Assembly: GCA_007748055.1 (NCBI GenBank)
Contig: CP036279.1
Location: forward strand, 4,216,001 to 4,280,000
From: Kolteria novifilia
GTDB lineage: Bacteria > Planctomycetota > Planctomycetia > Kolteriales > Kolteriaceae
Direction of reading: 5' to 3'
Length of the DNA stretch: 64,000 bases
In this document: positions 18,215 through 24,689 of the stretch, piece by piece
How positions within the stretch are numbered: the stretch's first letter is position 1
Layout of the letters: every line of letters begins with the position of its first letter
Translations under genes and position numbers: made by a program
The notes under the pieces: generated by a model
The model's input: only the letters and a program-made list of their open reading frames with translations
What the model was told of the DNA's origin: nothing
Database searches by the model: none

Positions 18215-18410
18215 CGAGTGGCCTCCTTTCATTGTTCGCGTGACGCAGGGCGTTCAACTCGTCCCAGTCGATGACTTGAGGGCCAGGTTCCTCGGCTTCG
18301 GGGGTGAGACCATCGCCCGAGTCGATCAGGAAGAAACCCAATCGCTTGATGGTCGACACGCTCTCGCCTGTCGCTCGAGCGACGGCGCGATCAAGTGCGG
18401 ATTGCTCCAC
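18195..18410 (-). CDS. Small protein, unknown, possible HTH
   Basis: This 71-aa acidic protein starts at a GTG at 18410, with AGGAGG 7 bases upstream. The N-terminal part (DRAVARATGESVSTIKRLGF) resembles a short helix-turn-helix, and the C-terminal part is acidic (DWDELNALRHANN). It overlaps the 66-aa gene downstream. The IS66-type element at 18440 is inserted just upstream, in what would be its promoter region. The function is unknown. Confidence 0.6.
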   Translation of the reverse strand: MEQSALDRAVARATGESVSTIKRLGFFLIDSGDGLTPEAEEPGPQVIDWDELNALRHANNERRPLDARIAG

Positions 18411-18439
18411 GGACGTTCCTCCTAGTGGGGTAAAAAACG

Positions 18440-19982
18440 GTGCGCGTTCACGGGTTGACCTTGACGAAAACGGTGGATTGTTCAGTCTTCGTTCATGGAA
18501 GGTCATCGGGAGCAAGCATGGAGGATTGCGACGGCGCCACTCGAAGAGCGAGTGGTCGCCATCGAGGAGATCCTGATTCGCCTGAGTAAGCTTGAAGAAG
18601 AGGTAGAGGATCTTCGGGCGAAGGCGGGTCAGGATTCGACGAACTCTTCTCGTCCTCCTTCGAGCGATGGTCCTCGTGGCCAGTCCAAGGGGAAGGCGAA
18701 GCGCAAGCCACCCTCCGCGCCAACGGGTCGTAAGCGAGGCGGTCAGCAAGGTCATCCAAAGCACTCTCGGCCGTTGACGCCTCCGGAAAAGGTGGCCGCG
18801 GTGGTCGATTGCAAACCGCGGTCGTGCGGTGATTGTGGGGCGCCACTGCATGGGGACGACGCGACGCCCGTCCGGCATCAGGTCGCGGAAATCCCTCCCA
18901 TCGAGCCGGTGGTCACCGAGTATCGACTTCATGAGTGCGTCTGCGACCGGTGTGGGGCTCGGACGCGCGGCGGCTTGCCCAAGGGGGTACCCACGGGCAG
19001 CTTCGGTCCCCGGTTGACCGCGATCTTGGCCTTGCTCTCGGGCGGCTGCCGGTTGGGGAAGCGGACCGTCCAACAATTGGCCGGCCAACTCTTCGGCCTG
19101 ACCATCTCGCTGGGCATGATCTGCAAGTTGGAACGCCGCGTGGCCGAGGCGTTGGAGCAGCCGATCGCCCATCTTGGCGAGTACGTGCGAACCCAGCCGG
19201 TCAACATCGACGAAACCTCCTGGCGTGAGCATAAGAGCAAGAGTTGGTTGTGGGTGGTGGTCGCTCCCTTGGCCACCTTCTTTCACATCGCTGACCGTCG
19301 AACCGGCCAAGTGGCCAAGTCGCTGCTCGGCGAAGCGTATGATCAAGTAGCCACTTCGGATCGTCACGGCGCCTACAACTGGATCAAGCATCGCCAACTT
19401 TGCTGGTCGCATCTGCGGCGCGACTTTCAAGCCATGGTCGATCGCGGCGGAGCCGGTCAGCCCATTGGCGAGCGTTTGCTATCGATGTCCGATGCCCTCT
19501 TTATCTGGTGGCATCGGGTTCGTGACGGCGATCTGGCCCGCAGCAGCTTTCGCACCTATGTCAGCATCCTCCGTGGCGAACTAACCGACGCTCTCGAAGC
19601 GGGAATGCAATGCGGCTGCGCGAAGACCGCGCGGATCTGTAAACGATTGCTCAAAGAAGAAGCGCATCTTTGGACGTTCGCACGCCTCGAAGGGATCGAA
19701 CCGACCAACAACACCGGCGAGCGAGCGATCAATGTCGCGGTGCGTTACCGCAAAATGAGCGGGGGAACCGACAGCGAAGCGGGAAGTCGATTTGTCGAGC
19801 GCGTCCTCTCGGTCGTCGCCACTTGCCGACAACAAGGCCGCGACGTCCTGGAATATCTCACGGAATGCCTGGAGGCCAAACTGCATCAACTCGAACCGCC
19901 TTCGCTGGTACCATCACGCGAGCACTAACATCCTACCCAACCAAACCAACACGCCCGCCGATCAAACCCCGTGAACGCGCAC
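18440..19982 (+). mobile_element. Complete single-ORF IS66-type element
   Basis: The element is 1543 bp, with 15-bp terminal inverted repeats (GTGCGCGTTCACGGG at 18440 and its complement ending at 19982). The flanks are AAAAAACG on the left and GAAAAACG on the right, a target duplication with one mismatch. It encodes one transposase and no tnpA or tnpB, as in the ISBst12 subgroup. Confidence 0.82.
18495..19928 (+). CDS. IS66-type transposase (single-ORF subgroup)
   Basis: The 477-aa protein has an N-terminal coiled coil (IEEILIRLSKLEEEVEDLRAK), an NSSRPPSSDGP linker, a basic GGQQGHPKHSR stretch and a zinc finger (CGDCGAPLHG, CDRCGAR). The DDE domain shows VNIDETSWREH, SDRHGAYNW and the C-terminal E in EPTNNTGERAI. 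The frame is intact. It lacks the TnpA/TnpB partners of the 2396-5374 element and is clearly a different subgroup. Confidence 0.92.
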   Translation: MEGHREQAWRIATAPLEERVVAIEEILIRLSKLEEEVEDLRAKAGQDSTNSSRPPSSDGPRGQSKGKAKRKPPSAPTGRKRGGQQGHPKHSRPLTPPEKVAAVVDCKPRSCGDCGAPLHGDDATPVRHQVAEIPPIEPVVTEYRLHECVCDRCGARTRGGLPKGVPTGSFGPRLTAILALLSGGCRLGKRTVQQLAGQLFGLTISLGMICKLERRVAEALEQPIAHLGEYVRTQPVNIDETSWREHKSKSWLWVVVAPLATFFHIADRRTGQVAKSLLGEAYDQVATSDRHGAYNWIKHRQLCWSHLRRDFQAMVDRGGAGQPIGERLLSMSDALFIWWHRVRDGDLARSSFRTYVSILRGELTDALEAGMQCGCAKTARICKRLLKEEAHLWTFARLEGIEPTNNTGERAINVAVRYRKMSGGTDSEAGSRFVERVLSVVATCRQQGRDVLEYLTECLEAKLHQLEPPSLVPSREH

Positions 19983-20226
19983 GAAAAACGAGAAGAGCCC
20001 CGACCGCGTAGACGGGTGTCTCCGCGACTGAGGCCGAACAGGTCTGACTTCAACTTGTTGGCCGCTCAACTAGGCAGCCATCGGATGGTTCACGGCGAGG
20101 ATTGCTGGAGGCGATGGATCCTGTCGTGGGCGCAACTGGGCCTGGAGCCCAATCATGAAGAGGCAAGTGGATTGAGGATCGCCTCATGGCCTGATGAAGG
20201 GAGACGCACTGGCGATCGCCCGGCTG

Positions 20227-20853
20227 CTAGCCAGCTTCAGTCAGATTGCTGATGACGCGCATCCAAGAGACGATCTCGCGGTCGGGATCGCGCTCCTGGA
20301 GAAGCTCGACAGTCATGTGTTCGACTACGGTGGTGTTGAGCCAGCGTTTGGCCCGATGAACAACGCGGTTACGAGCACGTCGGGTACGCTGCTCCCAAGG
20401 TTCCTCGGTCGGCGTTCGTTCGAGAAGTCGCCGGCCGACAATCTCCGCGACGGGATCAAAATCGTCGAACATCACCTCGACGTCCCCGGCGCCCTGAATC
20501 GCACTCGGGTGAAGGTAGTTCTCGAGGCTCCGCTTTCTCGTCAGCACGGCCCGACAGCGTTCTCGTCGCTTGATGAGCTCGGCAGCCTCACGCCGATAGT
20601 CGGTCTCCGGCGGCAGCTCATGATCGAAGAGATGAAACTCGGGCTTCCCAAGAGGTGCCAATCGATTCGTCCAGGCTTCCACGTTGCCGCCACCGAACGG
20701 GACGAAGATCGCTTCCCCTTTCTTCTCCATATCGTGAAGGTTGGGAAGTGATTCGTCGTGCCGATGAAGCATCAGGGAGATTCGCCGAAGGAACTCGGTA
20801 TCGTTGGTGCCCTCGACGACAATGAAGATCCGAACGTGGTTGTTGTCGTTCAA
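20227..20853 (-). CDS. TOPRIM-domain protein, possible defence nuclease
   Basis: The protein is about 208 aa. A TOPRIM-like core opens with RIFIVVEGTNDTEFLRRI, where the E of VEG is the catalytic glutamate type. The acidic motif HLFDHELPPETD follows, as in OLD-like and DUF4435-type proteins. It lies alone on the minus strand, divergent from cas3, with no ATPase partner visible. The start is uncertain: TTG at 20853 fits the conserved region but lacks a close ribosome site, while the AGGAGG around 20880 would suit a start just after it. A nuclease role in defence is inferred from fold and location only. Confidence 0.65.
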   Translation of the reverse strand: MNDNNHVRIFIVVEGTNDTEFLRRISLMLHRHDESLPNLHDMEKKGEAIFVPFGGGNVEAWTNRLAPLGKPEFHLFDHELPPETDYRREAAELIKRRERCRAVLTRKRSLENYLHPSAIQGAGDVEVMFDDFDPVAEIVGRRLLERTPTEEPWEQRTRRARNRVVHRAKRWLNTTVVEHMTVELLQERDPDREIVSWMRVISNLTEAG

Positions 20854-21224
20854 TAGAGTCGTGTCTGTCGTGATGTCCTCCTTTCCAATGTCGAACGCGG
20901 TGTTCGGGTGATTGTTGTTGCTAGCCCGTGACTGACCGAAGCAAACGTTTGCGTGAGGAACAAGTAGATTTGACCCGTATCGCTGGCGAACCAAGCGAAG
21001 ATGTTTCGGATGCAGACGCGAGGTAACACGTTGGCCGTATCGGCAAGTTTGATGAGAGCATCGCCGATGCAAGTGGCTACGATCTTGTGGGCGGCGACGA
21101 CGAGCGGCAAGCGATCATTCCAAACCGCAGCCTACTCAAATCGTGATCAAACGGCATTAGGGTTTTCCCTAATGCGACTCGTGTGATGTCCTGCCATGAT
21201 GAGGCTCATCCGAGGAGGTTGGCT
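20854..21224. promoter_or_regulatory. Divergent intergenic region with perfect palindrome upstream of cas3
   Basis: A perfect inverted repeat lies at 21154-21175: arms GCATTAGGG and CCCTAATGC around TTTT, ending about 50 bases before the cas3 start. No T-run follows the stem, so an operator is at least as likely as a terminator. The rest has no convincing gene. Confidence 0.5.
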
Positions 21225-23453
21225 GTGCCTTACTACGCCCACACGGGACTAAAAAGTGATCAATCCGACTGGCAGGAGCTTCGTGACCATCTGTATGGGG
21301 TTGGAAACGGGGCGCAACGGCGGGCGGAGGCCACGGGACTGCGGTTTTCCGATTTCCCTCGCGTCGCTTGGTTCGCAGGGCTTTGGCACGACATCGGCAA
21401 GTATCGCCGAGAGTTTCAACAGTATCTAAAAGGGCTCCAGCACAAGTCCGATCTCACCCACCACAAACAAGCCGGTGCGGCACTTGCCCATCTTCATCAA
21501 CGACCAGAAACGACGTTTGCCATTCAGGGCCACCATGGCGGCCTACCCGACTTTGCCGACGCCAAGACCGCGATCATGAGCGACTCGGGAACACCTCTTC
21601 TCGAACGAATCATGGAGACGATTCGCCGGGAGATTCCCGACGTCGTGAAGGAGACACCGCCACCTCCGACAGGTTCCAGGGACGAGCTCGACCTTGTCAT
21701 TCGGATGCTCTTTAGCTGTTTGGTCGACGCTGACTGGGCGGACACGGCTGCGTATCAGGACTCGATAAACGGATGCTCACCGGAATCGGTCCCGCCAGCG
21801 CTCGAACCCGCAGTACTTCTCCCAAGAGTGTTGGGCTACATCGGGGAACGTGCACGGCGGGCAGCCGAACCGATGAAGTCGATTCGGGGCGAGATCCTGA
21901 AGTCCTGTCTCTTGCGTGCGGAAGAGACGCCGGGGTTCTTTTCCATGACCGTTCCCACGGGAGGTGGGAAGACGCTCTCGGGTCTGGCCTTCGCTCTTCG
22001 TCATGCGGCAATCCACGATCTGCGACGCATCATTTGTGTCGCCCCCTACATCACGATCATCGAGCAGAACGCGAAGGTCATTCGTGAGGCGTTGGGCGTG
22101 GACGACGAACAGCGGACGGTCTTCGAGCATCACAGCCTGGCGGAGCCCGGCACGTCGGATGCCCAAGATGACAGACGAGCTGAGGAGTTCGCTCGCCGTG
22201 CCGAAAATTGGGATGCCCCAGTCATCGTCACCACGAACGTTCAGTTCTTTGAGAGCCTTTTCTCCAACCGTCCTGGCGATTGCCGCAAGATCCACAACAT
22301 TGCTCGAAGCGTCATTATCCTCGACGAGTGCCAAGCACTGCCGCCGGGACTTCTCGATCCGACGTGTGCCATGCTCAAGGCACTCGTCGATCAAGCCGGC
22401 TGTAGTATTGTGCTCAGCACGGCGACCCAACCGGCTCTCAAGCAGCGTGACGAGTTCCCGCACGGGCTTACCCGAGTTCGCGAGCTAGCACCACCCAGCA
22501 TGGATCTCTTTGAACGCCTTCAGCGCGTGACGATCACATGGCCGGAACGCGAGACCCGCTGGTCGTGGAGCGAGGTCGCACGGCAAATGGTCAAGAAGTC
22601 ATCCGCGCTGGTGGTTGTCAACACCGTCGAAGCGGCCCGGCAACTATTCCGGGAACTCCGCGAGCGGGTCGATGATTCGAAGTCGGTGTTCCATCTCTCT
22701 TCCGCGATGTGCCCATTCCACCGCCTGCGCCGCATCGAGGAGATCAAGAAGCGACGGGAGGTCGAACGCTCCTGCTTCGTTGTCTCGACGCAACTGATCG
22801 AATGTGGTGTCGACCTCGATTTTCCGTTCGTTCTTCGTGAGTTCGGCCCCCTCGATGGCATCATTCAAGCCGCGGGACGCTGCAACCGCGAGGGGAAGTT
22901 GGTTGCACCCGATGGTAGCCCTGGTGGTGAGGTGATTGTCTTCAACAGCGAAGAGGAAAAGAGCCCGCCGGGCTGGTATCGCAAGGGGATCCAGAACCTT
23001 CGCGGCCGTCTCGACGCCCATGGACCGGAACGACAGGATCGTTGGACGCGTCCCGAGGGGATCAATGAGTACTTCGCGTCGCTCTATCCGCTAGGCCGTT
23101 GTGATGAGCGGGAGATCATCAAGGAGAGGGAATCGCTCAACTTCCGAACGATCCGCGAGGGAAGAGGTGATCGACGTGGTTATCGCATCATCGACGAGGA
23201 CACAGAGCCCGTGCTCATCGTCGACTGGCCACCGATTCAAGAGTTGGTCGCGTCACTCATGGAGGAGTGGGAGCGACGACCAACACGTCAGCTTCGCCGC
23301 AAGTTCTCCCGTTACCAGGTCAACGTCCGAACCCAAAATCTGGATCAATCGATGATCGACAAGCGACGGGATGGATTGGGGCTTTGGCTGGGTAGCTACG
23401 ACAGCGAATTGGGCCTTTCGGCTGACTTGATGAGGGAAAGTTTGATAATTTAG
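21225..23453 (+). CDS. cas3: CRISPR helicase-nuclease Cas3 (type I-C)
   Basis: Cas3 is recruited to Cascade-bound target DNA and then unwinds and degrades it. The 742-aa protein has an N-terminal HD nuclease (H in YYAHTG, WHDIGKY near residue 50, HKQAGAALAH, GHHGGLPD), then an SF2 helicase: Walker A VPTGGGKTLS (near residue 245), the DEAD variant ILDECQALP (near residue 365) and motif VI IIQAAGRCNREGK. I chose the GTG at 21225 because GAGGAGG lies 6 bases upstream and the protein then begins at the HD domain. Its stop lies within a large hairpin (23451-23487). Confidence 0.95.
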   Translation: MPYYAHTGLKSDQSDWQELRDHLYGVGNGAQRRAEATGLRFSDFPRVAWFAGLWHDIGKYRREFQQYLKGLQHKSDLTHHKQAGAALAHLHQRPETTFAIQGHHGGLPDFADAKTAIMSDSGTPLLERIMETIRREIPDVVKETPPPPTGSRDELDLVIRMLFSCLVDADWADTAAYQDSINGCSPESVPPALEPAVLLPRVLGYIGERARRAAEPMKSIRGEILKSCLLRAEETPGFFSMTVPTGGGKTLSGLAFALRHAAIHDLRRIICVAPYITIIEQNAKVIREALGVDDEQRTVFEHHSLAEPGTSDAQDDRRAEEFARRAENWDAPVIVTTNVQFFESLFSNRPGDCRKIHNIARSVIILDECQALPPGLLDPTCAMLKALVDQAGCSIVLSTATQPALKQRDEFPHGLTRVRELAPPSMDLFERLQRVTITWPERETRWSWSEVARQMVKKSSALVVVNTVEAARQLFRELRERVDDSKSVFHLSSAMCPFHRLRRIEEIKKRREVERSCFVVSTQLIECGVDLDFPFVLREFGPLDGIIQAAGRCNREGKLVAPDGSPGGEVIVFNSEEEKSPPGWYRKGIQNLRGRLDAHGPERQDRWTRPEGINEYFASLYPLGRCDEREIIKERESLNFRTIREGRGDRRGYRIIDEDTEPVLIVDWPPIQELVASLMEEWERRPTRQLRRKFSRYQVNVRTQNLDQSMIDKRRDGLGLWLGSYDSELGLSADLMRESLII

Positions 23454-23487
23454 GAGCCCCACTCACTAGATGCAAGTGGAGCTCCTA
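23451..23487. terminator. Hairpin overlapping the cas3 stop
   Basis: The arms TAGGAGCcCCACT (23451-23463) and AGTGGAGCTCCTA (23475-23487) pair almost perfectly and include the cas3 stop codon. No T-run follows on the plus strand, and on the minus strand the stem is followed only by AATTATC, so terminator function is uncertain. It could end both cas3 mRNA and a minus-strand transcript. Confidence 0.45.
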
Positions 23488-23540
23488 TAGAACCTTATAG
23501 CGATTACTTAAATGTTTCAACCCGCCGGCGCGCACGCCGG
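23488..23540 (-). ncRNA. crRNA-like element between cas3 and the cas operon
   Basis: On the minus strand a 6-bp GC stem (23525-23540, loop TGCG) is followed directly by CGGGTTGAAAC (23514-23524). That is the 11-nt 5' handle a type I-C Cas5 would leave: it is identical to the handle of the terminal array repeat and differs by one base from the other repeats. The guide that would follow begins ATTTAAGTAATCGC. Its first ten bases, except position 6, match 23586-23595, just before the 75-aa gene, preceded by GTC where type I-C expects TTC. The structure is seen; the regulatory function is inferred from known crRNA-like cas regulators and CreA-type RNAs in other CRISPR types. Confidence 0.45.
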
Positions 23541-23585
23541 AACCTCCTGGTGTCTTGACGTGCGGCACCGAGGAGTCACCATGTC

Positions 23586-23605
23586 ATTTACGTAAAGCTA
23601 TCAGG
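23586..23605 (+). promoter_or_regulatory. Candidate target site of the crRNA-like element
   Basis: ATTTACGTAA matches the guide start at positions 1-5 and 7-10. It lies 25 bases before the 75-aa gene start. It also contains the perfect palindrome TTTACGTAAA (23588-23597), so a protein operator is an alternative reading. Confidence 0.35.
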
Positions 23606-23630
23606 AAACATTTCCTCGGAGCCAACAGCC

Positions 23631-23858
23631 ATGCGATCTAGGAAGCGTTGCGACGGTCTGCCACCCGAGAGAGTACTCCTCGCTGCATATCAGTCTTTCG
23701 GTGTGCCAAGTGATCAAATCATCTGTGTCCATCAGCTCACCGAGGATCTCTGCAGCAGGTTACCGCCTGAATACCGAAGCGTCAATCGTGACGACCTCCG
23801 ATTACACCTCTGTCGTCTGCGCAAACGGGGGAAGCTGCCCGCACTTGGGCGGAACTAG
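23631..23858 (+). CDS. 75-aa protein in the cas operon, unknown
   Basis: This small basic protein starts MRSRKRCDGLPPERVLLAAY and ends LRLHLCRLRKRGKLPALGRN. The helix-rich pattern with a conserved-looking C-terminal LxxLRKRGxLP suggests a winged-helix or other DNA-binding fold. It lies on the same strand as the cas genes, 27 bases before cas5, directly downstream of the crRNA-like element. It is not one of the standard Cas proteins. A role in regulating or assisting the system is possible but unproven. Confidence 0.6.
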   Translation: MRSRKRCDGLPPERVLLAAYQSFGVPSDQIICVHQLTEDLCSRLPPEYRSVNRDDLRLHLCRLRKRGKLPALGRN

Positions 23859-23885
23859 TCACGCAACTACCAAAGGACCTCTCCC

Positions 23886-24689
23886 ATGCCCGATTTCGTC
23901 TCCGTGTCCGTTTGGGGCGAGTACGCCTGCTTCACTCGTCCCGAACTCAAGGTCGAACGAATGAGCTATCCGGTGATGACGCCATCGGCGGCGCGAGGTG
24001 TTTTGGATGCCATCCTTTGGCGTCCACAGATGCGCTGGCACGTTCGGCGAATCGCCATCTTGAAACCGTTCGCGGACTACGGCGGTCCGCCCTATCAGCT
24101 TGCCAACATCCGCCGCAACGAGATCCAGGACAAGGTTCCGGCTCGCTCCGTCTCCGCGTGGATGAAGGACTCGGACTCGGTCACTCCCTATTTCGTCGAT
24201 TCCGCCGGCCGAGCGGGAGTCCAGGGCGAGAACCGCACGCAACGCAATACGCTTCTTCTCCGTGACGTTCGCTACCGGATCGACGCAACTCCAATACTCA
24301 CTGGGCTTGCCAACAAGCCTCGTCAGCGACCGCCCAATGAAGACGAGGAGCCCGGAGCCGATTCCGTCGCGAAGTACGTCTCGATGTTCAATCGCCGCGT
24401 CTCGAAGGGACAGTGCTTTCATCGGCCCTACCTTGGCTGCCGGGAGTTCGCGGCCGACTTTGCTCCGCCCAGTGACGAAGAACAGCCTGTCGAGTGGACG
24501 GAGGATCTTGGGCCCAAGCTCTACGACGTCCGCCATCTGGACGACGGCCGACGCGTTCCCGGCTTCTTTCTCGCGAGGGTGAATGACGGCGTTCTTCACT
24601 GCGACACCCGTGCCAAGGGCCCCAACGGCGAACCGCCTGTTCGGGTCATGGGTTGGAGTGACGAAGAGATCGAAGGAGCTGCGTCATGA
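23886..24689 (+). CDS. cas5c: Cas5c (Cas5d), Cascade subunit and crRNA-processing endonuclease
   Basis: The 267-aa protein opens with the type I-C Cas5 pattern VSVWGEYACFTRPELKVERMSYPVMTPSAARG. In type I-C, which has no Cas6, this subunit cuts precursor crRNA at the base of the repeat hairpin and stays on the 5' handle. ILWRPQMRWHVRRIAIL and RNEIQDKV follow, as in the family. The stop overlaps the cas8c start (ATGA), so the two are coupled. An ATG at 23886 is used. Confidence 0.94.
   Translation: MPDFVSVSVWGEYACFTRPELKVERMSYPVMTPSAARGVLDAILWRPQMRWHVRRIAILKPFADYGGPPYQLANIRRNEIQDKVPARSVSAWMKDSDSVTPYFVDSAGRAGVQGENRTQRNTLLLRDVRYRIDATPILTGLANKPRQRPPNEDEEPGADSVAKYVSMFNRRVSKGQCFHRPYLGCREFAADFAPPSDEEQPVEWTEDLGPKLYDVRHLDDGRRVPGFFLARVNDGVLHCDTRAKGPNGEPPVRVMGWSDEEIEGAAS

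Noticed and set aside
23488-23630. A CreT-like small toxin next to the crRNA-like element
   Set aside because: No short toxic frame with rare-codon or strong leader features was seen. The downstream gene is an ordinary 75-aa frame, so cas control is the simpler reading.
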